NCBI GenBank assembly: GCA_017506865.1
Contig: JAFCMP010000555.1
Coordinates: 372,001-436,000 of the forward strand
DNA length: 64,000 bases
Direction of reading: 5' to 3'
Source of the DNA: Tribonema minus
Lineage: Eukaryota; Sar; Xanthophyceae; Tribonematales; Tribonemataceae
The notes below the pieces were generated by a model that worked only from the letters and a program-made list of their open reading frames with translations, was not told the DNA's origin and ran no database searches. Shown one piece after another: positions 51,301-61,200 of this stretch (positions are counted from its first letter, which is position 1; every line of letters begins with the position of its first letter). The translations under genes and the position numbers were made by a program.

Positions 51301-51922
51301 TCAGCAACATACACACCCGAGCGTGCGTCCGAACGCCCGTGCACACACAGATACTTCAAAGCACACTACATACTCTATATACACGTACTTCTACTTCAGA
51401 AGCATCCATATACGAACACGTGTGGCAGAACTGCGACAGGGTGAATTAACATGCACACCCGAGCGCGTGTGCGAATTCAAACTCTTCAGAATGCGCACTG
51501 GACACGCACAATTCACATTGTTCAAAAGTGCGTACTGTATACACCCATTGAAGTACGCATATACGTATATACACGTACACAACATGTGTATCAGAAGTAC
51601 GGCAGCGCTAAGCAACATACGCACCCGAGCGCGCGTCCGAGCGCCCGTGCACCGCCACCCCCGACCCCGCACCGCCACGCGCGGCAGGCGGGCCCCTCCC
51701 GCCGCGCCCGCCGCCCGACAGCCGCGCCGCTGCCGCTGAGGCAGCGCTCAGCTCATCCGCATCAGTGCTCAGCGCAGCTGCTGCATCAGCGCTCGCCTCG
51801 TCTGCGTCCCCCTCCAGCTCCGCAGGGCGCGCGCCGACGCGCCGCTGCGGCGTGGAGACGTGCGCAGGGAGCGTCAGCGACAGCGCAGCGGCAGCGGCGA
51901 GATGCGTCAGCGGAGGTGGCAT
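45285..51922 (-). CDS. TspO/MBR-like membrane protein
   Basis: Exons 51673-51922, 50111-50281, 48716-48888, 46849-46974 and 45285-45566, with phases matching throughout. The diagnostic part is exon 3: NWYRMLRKPRWTPPDFVFP followed by MAWIPLKTMQ, the KPxWTPP...W block of TspO/MBR proteins. Exon 5 gives LLAPTLVWVSLATALTVRY, matching the family's last helix (LLPYLxWVxxAxxLN). Predicted helices: exon 2 (LEASLLVAFVWAW), exon 4 and two in exon 5. TspO proteins bind tetrapyrroles and steroids in outer mitochondrial, plastid or bacterial membranes; the ligand here is unknown. ATG 51922 (MPPPLTHL) is the chosen start, but the frame is open further upstream and a C run precedes it, so exon 1 may be internal and the gene may begin at 54562. 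Confidence 0.6.
45567..46450 (-). repeat. Four 210-235-bp copies of TspO-like exon 5 acceptor junction
   Basis: gttgatgccgcccgaaccag with cagacctgag (true acceptor 45566) recurs at about 45751, 45973, 46196 and, degraded, 46440. Units include poly-G runs (C tracts before the acceptor on the coding strand) and agaccctgagggggggcagt. Units 2 and 3 differ at only a few positions. Confidence 0.93.
47957..48065 (-). mobile_element. Short LINE 3'-end fragment with target duplication
   Basis: ttttattaattttcgctcag begins the LINE 3' tail, about 95 bp long. aaaggagtgct before it and aaaggagtact after it (48055-48065) form an 11-bp duplication with one mismatch. It lies in intron 3 of the TspO-like gene. 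Confidence 0.85.
48100..48660 (-). repeat. Four copies of TspO-like exon 3 donor junction
   Basis: cacctgcatggtcttgagcg followed by tccacgccatggggaagac (true donor 48716) recurs at about 48137, 48295, 48430 and 48577. The nearest copy also carries gtcgggcggcgtcca and is practically identical to the exon for about 60 nt. Confidence 0.93.
49035..49505 (-). repeat. Three copies of TspO-like exon 3 acceptor junction
   Basis: acaggaagccgctgccgaac and actgcagcgcgcgcgcagca (true acceptor 48888) recur at about 49082, 49272 and 49465 in units of about 190 bp. The units also share gcgcctgcacc-ttctcccgg. Confidence 0.93.
49510..49690 (-). repeat. Dispersed repeat, copy D
   Basis: The reverse complement matches copy A (23100-23270) over about 170 bp, including gtcacctagagctct and gtggatatggtggc. 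Confidence 0.7.
50455..50540 (-). repeat. Copy of TspO-like exon 2 acceptor junction
   Basis: cagttgccagcaccgctgga (exon 2 start, about 50268-50286) recurs at 50506-50525. A weaker trace (gacgccttcagcgcc) lies near 50698. Confidence 0.75.
50765..51480 (-). repeat. Five copies of TspO-like exon 1 donor region
   Basis: cgcgcgtccgagcgcccgtg (true site about 51629-51650) recurs near 50783, 50975, 51150 (itself expanded three times), 51320 and 51455, spaced 150-190 bp. Linkers hold tacttcgaagtat-like palindromes and cgtacacaac words. Confidence 0.88.
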
Positions 51923-51939
51923 CGTGTGACGTGCGGAAG

Positions 51940-53050
51940 GCGTGAGCAGAAGGAGGCTGGCGCGCGGCGGCAGATCTGCGGCAGCGCTCGGCTCGTATGG
52001 GCCTTCAGCTTGGTTTGGGGGGGGGGGGGGGGGGGGGACCTCCCCCTGTACAGCCATAAAGAGAATCGCTCTCCGTGCCCAGTCTTCGCGCAGTAGATTT
52101 GCACAAATGTTAAACACCCTTGTGACTTGCCGTACATACGTATTTGTGGAAACAAGTGGGGGAAAAGTCACTGCACCTTGGGCACTTCAAGTACTTCAAC
52201 TATCACAAGTGAAGTAATGAGCAATCTCGGCGTACGCCTCCTATTAGGATACAGCAGAAAATGTATGCGTGTGGGCTAGACTAGCGCCAAGTTGCCATCA
52301 CCAGCCTTGCCAAGACAGACATCAACCTGTTCATGTCTTGGCAGGCTTGAGTGAGCTACATGCGCAACATCAGCTGATCGCTATGCTCAGCGTTTTTTAA
52401 TGTGTATACTGCCGCACCATGGTAAAGTACCAGAGACAGCTTGAACGCGCTCAACAGTGTGAAATTCATGAAACCGCTCGAAAGTACAAACCCGGTGACC
52501 TTGGCCTGCATGAAAACTTTGAGATGGAGTCTGCGTGGAGCTGGGTGGCCCTAAGACGGGTCTGTCTGTGGGGGGAGAGTCTTGTAGCTTTGTTTGGTAT
52601 CCCTGCTAGTATGTGGGGGACAGTCGCTTGCGGGTGCTTTGTTGGGGGTGATGTGGGGGGCGGGGTGTGGCGTGCAAGCTTTGCATGCTACATCCAAGAG
52701 TGAGAACAAGGCGACACACCTACAACATGGCATTTCCACAGCCACAAGTGGAATATAATAAAAGTACAAACCCGCATCACAATACTCGCCATATGGCACA
52801 CCAAGTACAGGCCAAAGAGGGTTGAAGCGTTGCCGTTGGCAGCTCAGCAATACAAGATGAAATTCGGATTATTTGTCACATAGGTGATGATGCAGACAGA
52901 CCAAAGCTTCGTGCTTTGTTCAAGACTTCCTTGCACTTCATGATACCATGCCCTTGATCATCAAGGTCAACACTCACGTTGTTGGAGAGCGCTTAATTTT
53001 GTTGTGAACAGGAAGTGATCTGCCAGAGTGCCCCCATGCCTATCAGTGCT
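51940..53050. other. Region between TspO-like exon 1 and the secretory gene; no exon assigned
   Basis: Includes a G run of about 21 at 52017-52037 (a C tract on the minus strand). Further exons of the 54562 gene may lie here, but none could be joined by phase and motif. Confidence 0.35.
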
Positions 53051-53430
53051 GACACTCACCAGCAAGCACCTGCACAGGCTTAGCAAGTGCGACGTCGCCA
53101 CCAATGGGCGCCGTCAGATACAGCGAGGTCTTCCCCCCCGCGCTTTCTTATGAAATAAAGTACTGACACTCACAAAATAAATTAGAGCTGACACTGACCA
53201 GCGAGCGCCGGCACAGGCTCAGCAAGTGCGACGCCGTCATCGTGGGCGCCGCCAGATACAGCGAGGTCTCCGCCGCGCGATTTTTTCATAATCGGAGTGT
53301 AATCTTGTGCTAATCTCAACATACATCAAGTAGTGCTAACATCCACCAGCGAGCGCCTGCACAGGCTCAGCAAGTGCGACGCCACCATCATGGGCGCCAC
53401 CAGATATAGCGACGTCTCTGCTGCGCGCCT
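53050..53430 (-). repeat. Three copies of a donor junction (gene starting at 54562)
   Basis: caccagcgagcgcc...caggctcagcaagtgcgacg-ccatcatgggcgcc (true donor 53545) recurs at about 53067, 53208 and 53347, in units of about 145 bp. A copy of the exon's acceptor end (cggctgcgctgctccagcga) lies at about 53787. Confidence 0.9.
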
Positions 53431-53544
53431 TTTCATAACATAAGTTAGTGCTGACCTCAAAATGAATTGGTGCCGACACTCACTTATGATAGGAGTATAA
53501 ACTGGTGCTGACCTCAATATAAATTAAGGAGTGCTGACACTCAC

Positions 53545-54562
53545 CAGCGAGCGCCGACACACAGTTAACAGGTGCGACGCCGCCATCATGGGCGCCGCCA
53601 GATACAGCGAGGTCTCCGCCGTGCGCACGAGCGACGCCAGGCACCGGCTGCGCTGCTCCAGGGACTGCGTCATCGCTCCAACATCCACCTGCCACCATGA
53701 GAAATAATTCCGGCACGATCAGCAAGTGCGCTGGACCAACACTGCCATCAGCCACTGAGCATGAGCATGTTATGCGGGTTCAAGTACGGCTGCGCTGCTC
53801 CAGCGACTGCGCCATCGCTCCAACATACACCCGCCACCGTGAAAAACAGTTTCGGCTCGGTCAGCGAAGCGCCGACACCGCCGTCGGCCTCTGAGCATGA
53901 GCATGTTGTGCGGGTTCGTGTACGGGTGCTGACCCTAAGATCCCATTGCATGCACCATTTGCGTGCAATAATCATGTGACAAACGCACAGGCAATATAGT
54001 AAAAAGGGTCTTACCCAGGCACCATCGTGGAGAAGCCACAGCAAAAATTTTGTATAAAACATTCGATTCCCCAGCACGCAGCGAACACATCCTGCACCGT
54101 CAATGGTGAGCCGTACTGCGCATTTCATCAGCAGCTTTCACTTCGACTCGGCCCTGATCAAGCGTTGTGCTATCGACCGTGTTGCTGTTACACTCGAAGC
54201 TGGCATCACCAAGAACCAACTGAATGGCAACCATAGGTGTATGGCAAGCCACACATAATTCTGGCAACAACGCATTGGGACTGGAATCGTATATCCATGG
54301 GAACTGGGCAGATCCAATCGGGTCTCAACCTGTTTATATCCTGAGGGCATGAAAGTTTATATCCTGAGGGCATGAAAGATATGTCTATGCAGATTAATTT
54401 CTATCAACGAGCACTCACGAGATAGCCCCCTTCGTCATGAACCCTGGACTGCCGCGAGATGAGAGGTGCCGCCCTTGCGCCATTGCTGCTGCTGTCTCCA
54501 GCTGCGCAACAACTGACCAGCACCAGCGGCAATACAGCCAAAGATCCTCTCAATGCGCGCAT
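53545..54562 (-). CDS. Start of a secretory-pathway or plastid-targeted protein (partial model)
   Basis: Exon 1 54419-54562 from ATG 54562, exon 2 53545-53688, both phase 0 with consensus GTGAGT donors. The first residues MRALRGSLAVLPLVLVSCCA form a clear signal peptide. Exon 2 gives VDVGAMTQSLEQRSRC and TSLYLAAPMMAASHLL, partly hydrophobic. The family is not recognised and the 3' exons are not identified. Because the TspO-like exon 1 could be internal, these two exons may be the 5' end of that gene. The ATG lies 230 bp from the start of the divergent gene at 54793, so the two may share a promoter region. Confidence 0.5.
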
Positions 54563-54792
54563 GTGTCGCCCCCAGCCTGACGCGGCTGCGGCACTGCTGC
54601 TGCGCTGTCCTCGGCGAGAAAGCCGCTGAGCGGGGGTTGAATCAAGCAGCTCTCTCTTGGTGGTGTGAGGCCTGGGTCGCTGTGGTTCTTCAACTCATGA
54701 AAGGGTTTTTGAACTTGACTGAAGATCGCTGGCTTGTTTGAAGACAAAAGCTTTTCCCACAAAGGAGGCACCAGGGTCTGCTTACAGAGGCC
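54563..54792. promoter_or_regulatory. Divergent promoter region (inferred)
   Basis: 230 bp between two oppositely directed ATGs that both begin signal-peptide proteins. No clear TATA box was seen; the role is inferred from spacing only. Confidence 0.35.
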
Positions 54793-57640
54793 ATGAAGCT
54801 CTGCCTTGCCTCCGTGTGCGCCCTGGCGCTCCTGGCCTGCCCAGGGACAGCCTTCACCGCCCTCCCGGCAGGATTTCCTGGCCTGGCCCGCCGCACCTGC
54901 GGGATCTCCTCATGCCGCATGACAGCGCCCAAGGAAGACAGTGGCCTGTCCTTGGAGCTCATCCAGATCCCCATGGATGGCACTAGCAGCCCTGCGGATT
55001 ACAGGGCTTACGTGGAGGACGCATGCGCCAAGCGCAACAAGCGCATCATCCGCTGGTACATCGCCAAGGTTGAAGCCGGGACCGCTCACGCGGAGGTGGT
55101 GGTGGCGGACGCCTCTCCTGCCACCGCGTCCCCTCCGATCAGCAGTGAGGGCAGCACTGACAGCCAGGTGTCTAGCAGCGCCAGCGGCGGCAGCCAGCAC
55201 TCTCGCAGGCGTGCTCTTCAACTGATGTCAGTTGCACCTTTGTTGATGCTTGGGGCAGCCAGCAATGACTTTGACCTCGACGACTACGGCTTCGGGGGCA
55301 AAGGATCCTGGTTTGACATTGGAGAGCTGGTGCGCGCGAAGGTCAAGGAGTCCAACGATGTCCTGATCGAGGGGAACCGCCGCCTCAACGAAGAGGTGAG
55401 GTGGATCTCCGAAGGTTGCAGTTGCTCGTTTTCGCGCAGTGGGCGAAGCTCTGCTTGTATCCTAGGGATGATTGTAATCACAGGATTTGATTGGCAAAGA
55501 GATGAAGCCTCATTTGGCCGACCTGGAGCTTGATAGCCACGATTTCTGAACGTGAGGCTGCGAATCAGGTTGCTTGGCCATCGCAGACCACCGCAGTTCA
55601 ACCTGAGAGGCTACTCCATGATGCTCTTGCGAGCTCGCAGATACTACCTGCAGCCATGAACGTGCCGCCCAGATTTGCTCATGGCTGACAGAGGCATGAG
55701 CCGGCAAAGGCAGCTTTCAATACTTGTGGTTTTCCTTACGAAAGGTCCTGCGTGATAACAATCGCCTCGTAGCAAAATGCTGTGTGTTGTCGTGAGCTCT
55801 GAGATTTCCCACGCGTCCTGTAAATCAGGAGTGCATGCAGTGTCCCAAATCTCACATGAGCTACTTCCGTGCACAATGTTGCATGCAACGAACATCCCTT
55901 ATGCGGCGATTGTTGCAGCAGACCCCTCCATCAGGGGTCACGCAATTCCAGGCGTTTGTGTTGCGTAGCTGGCGTTGCTGTGCGTGGTTACACACCGAAT
56001 AAATTTTGCCCTGTAAAGCCACAGTCGTGCATTAACACTGGTCAATAGCAATGCTGCAGTCGACGACGGGGACATGTGACCACAGCATTGCAGCTGCGGC
56101 GCTCGCTCACACGCGTGTGTGAGGTCTACAAACCAAGATGCACACTTCTGAAAACAAGCATGCGCACTCTTTCCCATGAGTTTCTATGATTGAATGATGC
56201 TAACATGTCACGTGGGCGAGCATGCTTAACTTGAAAACCTAGTGCATCACGTGCACGTATAACTAGAGTTACATAACGAATCAAAAAACAACGCGTTGCT
56301 TCGTTAGGTATTTTGTTATTCGTTATACAACGAATAACTAACGACGCCTCTGAAGGCGATTCGTTGTTTTCGCATTTTTTAGAATGCCCCCCTGCCGCTC
56401 GTTGCCGAGCTTCTTACGCGGTGTAAACAGCGAAGACTGCACGCATGATGTTGCGCTGACGTGCCAGCAAGAGCAGCAGCAGCACATCTCCATCACCAAA
56501 ACCCGGGTTTGTGTTTGCCAGCCTCGCCAAAAGCACGCACTGCAAGTAGCCGCACACGTCGGCACTCGCCGAGTGCTTGCTCCATGCTGGTTGGCAGCAA
56601 CACACGCCCAAGCCTTCATGGCATTGATCTCCAGACTTCTGACCACCGGCTTTGTAGCCTTTGGTTTCAGCACACACACACAAATGAGAACTTCAACAGT
56701 TAGTAGAACCTCAAGTAGGGTTACCTCAATATGCACACTGGCTGTGAGACACGCCATGCTATGATTTTACAGGCTATATAACAGCTGAAGACAAAGATAA
56801 GGGCAGCCACAATACATGGAAGTCCGACAGAAAGAACTTGAAGGCGCTCTATCACCCTTGACCCATTTCTAGGGTGGCGGTAAGTGAAATTTGCTAGTGA
56901 AACCATCAGTATTTATCAATAACGATGAAATAACGAATATTTGTAAAATAACGAACAACTAACGAACAACTAACGAATGGTCCAGCAGGCATAACGAATA
57001 ACTAACTATTGCAATAGTTGCGCAACTCTACGTATAACATAGCTTCTATAACCATCAATTGGCTTTCAGTAAGCACCTACACAACGGCGGCGACAGCTCT
57101 TTGTCAGGCCTTACTTGGCCTCTCTTACATGGTACAATAGAGCTCGGCGCCACTGGCTACCACGTCGCCTTGATACGCACACACATACACACGCACATCA
57201 ATCCTGCACTCCCAGACGAAGCCCAGGCAATACTGTTATCATGCTGTATCCTCAACATGAATAGGAATTGGGTAACCATATGTTCTAAGAAGTGACTCTG
57301 CATGTGATTGGCCTACACCAGAAACAGACTGCAAACCTTTCACTTTGTTAAATCATTGTGCTTTTTGTGGGATTGTTGTTTGTAATGAACAAAGCATATA
57401 CTTCGAAGTATATATATATATCGTAAGGACGAATACTTCTAACTCATCTAAGACTTCCAAATCGTATCGAACGGGATGGTCATCATAGATATGCGTTGCC
57501 CCCCCCCCCCCCACCCCGCCCCCCAGGCGCACTTCCTAGGACAGCGCCTGCAGGAGGAGGTCGAGCAGGACAAGAAAAACTTTTACACGCAGCTGCTCAT
57601 GATGATCATCCTGTGGAACTTTCTCCCCGAGCTACTTTAA
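54793..57640 (+). CDS. Predicted thylakoid-lumen protein with plastid presequence
   Basis: Exons 54793-55395 and 57527-57640, phase 0, 238 aa. MKLCLASVCALALLACPGTA-FTALPAGF is a signal peptide followed by Phe, the heterokont plastid-entry pattern; a transit-type stretch follows. At about residues 136-157 SRRRALQLMSVAPLLMLGAAS is a twin-arginine, hydrophobic, small-residue motif typical of Tat passage into the thylakoid lumen. The mature part begins near NDFDLDDYGFGGKGSWFD and ends with a coiled-coil-like VEQDKKNFYTQ and a hydrophobic tail MMIILWNFLPELL. The tail is unusual for a soluble lumen protein. The function is unknown. The 2.1-kb intron carries a hAT-like element. Confidence 0.65.
56264..57030 (+). 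mobile_element. Non-autonomous hAT-like DNA transposon
   Basis: The 767-bp insert begins tagagttac and ends gttgcgcaactcta; the reverse complement of the end starts tagagttgc, the TAGxG-type terminus of hAT elements. It is flanked by a perfect 8-bp duplication, cgtataac (56256-56263 and 57031-57038), the length hAT transposases make. Near each end are many short repeats of aacgaat/ataacg. It has no transposase. It sits within the intron of the lumen-protein gene. Confidence 0.88.
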
Positions 57641-57659
57641 TCACCTACATGGCGCAACT

Positions 57660-58290
57660 GGGAAGGGGGAGGAATGAGGGGGGGGGGGGGGCGAGTGGGC
57701 AACGCTCACCCCCCTCCCCCCAAACCCTCGCTGCGATAACCGCGCCCCCCTCCCGCACTGTCGTTCCCGCGGCAACCACCCACGTACCCGTGCCTCTTTC
57801 CACGAAAGGCACACAGCTGCCGCCGCCGTCATATGCGTATGACACACCGCCTACATACGCGCGTCCTGCCAGTTTCAATGGTTGTCAACTACCCCCCCCC
57901 CCCCCCCCCCCCCTTTCAACGGGGGGACGGGAGCTTGCCAGTCCACGGTCGGCAAACCCCCGGGGGGGCATTTTCTTTCTCTCTCCGTAAGTGTGTTTTC
58001 GAGAAGCGAGGGAGCGTCCGTCCATGACAGACACCGCGCACTTCAAAGGTGAAGTGTTTGCGCCGCGCCTGCGAGGGGTCCCACTTCTCACCCAGTTTCC
58101 GGTTTGGTCTTTCCGTCAGTAAATAGCCCAAAGCAGCGTTTTCGATCAAGTAAGTAGCACGTTGCGGCGACAACTCTCAGTCGGCCGGGGCGCAATGGCG
58201 GCAGCAGACGCGGGCACCCGTATTGAGCCCCCGCTGCCGTATACCCCCCCCCCCCCCCGTGTGTTGTGATACATGCCTGCCCCCGCCCCC
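57660..58290. other. C- and G-run-rich spacer; no exon assigned
   Basis: Homopolymer runs at about 57679-57691, 57891-57913 and 58244-58258. The first exon of the gene that follows may lie here; possible donors are at 57989 and 58151. Confidence 0.35.
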
Positions 58291-58292
58291 AG

Positions 58293-61200
58293 GCGTACAT
58301 CTGGAGCAGACGCGTGCGGGGGCAGGGGGAGCAGGACATATTCCCCCCGCGCGTACAGCCGCCCCCCATTGATGCAGAGTTTGCCTCCAAGTAAGCGCGC
58401 GTGTGTGCGGCGGCCGCCAAATGTGACACTGTTGTGAGTGCTCTGCGCCCAATGCATCGCATCCCATGCCTTTGCCTCTCTGTTCAACCGCCGCGTGCGG
58501 GCCCCCAGAAACCGTACATGACTGCTGGTGCTGCATTTGATGGTATGTAATGCGAGTTGCAGTGATAGCGGTTGTCGTGCGTCGTCGGCCGTCCATTTTG
58601 CGTCCACCTGATATTATGCCAGCTTTGCCCTGTGCGGGCGCATGTAGCCAATGCCATTGCAGGGGTGTCATAAATTGACCAGAGTCAGAAGTGTGATTGT
58701 GCTAATACAACTCTGTGGCGAGTGGTATATAGGTTGCATGTCAGGTTGCCGCAGCGTGCAGATGTTGTGGCTGCTGTAAGTGTGATGCCGCAGCAGCAGT
58801 GCGCTGTCAGATAGACCAGCATGCAGGCTGCGTCGCACTTCTGCTGCGCACAGTCAGCCCGCCCGGGCGGCAGCCGTTCCTGGTGTAGTCTGGTCGCCGG
58901 TCATGGACTCTGCACTTCTGACTCAATGCATGCAGTTGCTGGAAACATGTCTGGAAGCAATCGAGCATTGGTCCATGACCCGTGATGTGCCTACTGTACT
59001 GTAGTTCTCAGCCTCACACAGGGAAGATTTTGTGCCCTGTGCACCGTGATGCGTCTTTGATCCCGCTGTGGCCAAGAGTAACATGGGTGATAGCGCCGCA
59101 GGGTGGGTGGACAAGTGACTGTGCATGACGACGCCAAGATATGTCGCGGCAGCACTCAGCAGTGCTCAGCGACTGTGTCCGCCTCCTTTGCATGCAGTCG
59201 GTTCGCCTGCAATCAAAGATGTTTCTCACCACTGGCAGGTGAAGTTGACCGGCGCTACAGTAGCTCCACAGAGGGCCACTGAGAACTGAATACTCATCTG
59301 ACTCTTCTTGATCAAATGGGCGTCCGGGCTGGGCGCTGCAGAACCGCGATTATCTTTTACTAGATGAATGAACCTCACGAAGCTTCCAATGTGCTGTACA
59401 AGAAGCTATAGCAACACTTCACAGTGAAACGCCATGTCAGCCCGCGAGTGAAGTGCAGCAGCAGCGTGATTCTTTGGACCATGAGGTGCCAGTATCCTGG
59501 GTCAGTCGTTATCGAAACCCTCTACACACGTCCAGTTTGATCAGTGCTCTGTACATCTCTCTATTAGGGTAAGTGTCACGCAATGTAGGGCTGGGCAGAC
59601 CAACGCGGTCCGCGTGTTGTGGCAAAACCCCCAAGTTTTGCATGAAGGTGAGAGGTGCGGGTGCGCAGGCTTTGGGCTAACATCATTAGACGGCCGCTCC
59701 GCTGGAGTGTCCCCTTTCCATGACATGCACCACCACATGAATTCGTTCAGTTCATTCAATTCTTTCGATCCTTGTGGTTTCACGCCCTCTCCACGCGCCA
59801 CAGCGATTGCAGCTGCTCAGCCACACTCTCTGGCGCGCATATCGCCGGTCACCTGCGCAATCGCGAGCGCCTTGCTTGACCGCCGCGATCGCGCATTGCT
59901 GAACCCCCTGCACATGCGCACCCCTTGTCGTCAGATCCCGCTGAACCCCCCCCCCCCCCCCCATTCGCTCCCCTCCCCCCCCCCCACTCCCCCCCAAATT
60001 CCCTTACGATCCGCGTCGCCGTGCACAGGGCGTACCAAATACCGGAGACCGTGTTCGTGCGGCAGACGGGCCGCAGCGCAGCGGCAGTGCGCGCAGCCGT
60101 TGAGGCCTCACAGGCGAAGTACTTCCCCTACTTTGAGCGCGGCGCAGGGGGGCCCGGCAGCTTGCCGACGGACCTGCGGAACCACACCTACTACTCATTC
60201 GCAACGGTGAGTCATGAGTCATGAGTCTCGAGGCCTCTCAGCAAGTACGTCCCCTACATTTTGACGCGGTGCGGGGGGGGGCCGGCAGCCTTCCTACAGC
60301 CCTGCGGAACCACACCTACTACTCGTTCACCTCGGTGAGTCATGAGTCATGAGTCTTCTGCCGTGGCGCCGTGCACTCGGTTGGGAGGCGTCGCAGGTGT
60401 CATGTGATTTGTCGTATTCTGCAACAGTGGGTCTGCGGCGGTTCTGCGCTGCTGCCGCTGGAGCACTTGCTTGTCGCTCTAAGTTGTGAGAGGCGAGAAC
60501 CTAATCGTAGCTGCGCGTATCAGGCCTAGCGATCGCCCTGCTCTTAGCACCAATCGCAACTGCCGCACAGTCTGTTGGCAGCCCCCCGCAACCGCAGCCC
60601 GTACTCTCGTCGATTGCTACAAAGAGTCACGAGTCAAGAGTCATTCCGAGTTGCCGCACTGATGTGCTCAGCAGGCTGTCTGCGCGCCCTCAGGCCAGCA
60701 ATCCTTGTGCTTCAACCGCAAGGCGCGGGGCCCCAGGTCTTCCCAAAACAATACTCACTCACGTGCTTCTCGCACGGTGAGTCAGCGCTTGTTCACTCAT
60801 CTCATCCAAGCAGAGGCCGTTTGTGCAGCGGTTGCAAGTGGAGTGCGCCGTGCGCCACCGCTGCTGCGCCGCCAAGAGCGAGCCCTTGCTTATGAAACCG
60901 TGCAAGCACGGCTTGGCCGCAGCTACTCATGAGTCACCAAGTCCGGAGGCACCCATGTCCTGCTTCTGCTACAGCCATGCCCGTGACCATTAGGGGTAGG
61001 CACTCGAGGCCAAGTACCTAACCTCAACCCTAACCCTACTCCCGCCTTAAGTGTGGTCCGCTTTCGCACAACGGCGTTCCCGGCATCCTTCCGCACCCAC
61101 ATGTATGACTCACTTGCCATGGTGATTCAGATGCGTGAGTCATTGCGCTTCGCCCCTGCCCTGACCGCGTCGGACCTACCTCTGCTCTCCCCGCGTTGTA

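Noticed and set aside
52419-52850. Possible small gene on either strand near 52.4-52.9 kb
   Set aside because: Open frames have no family motif and no phase-consistent link to neighbouring exons.
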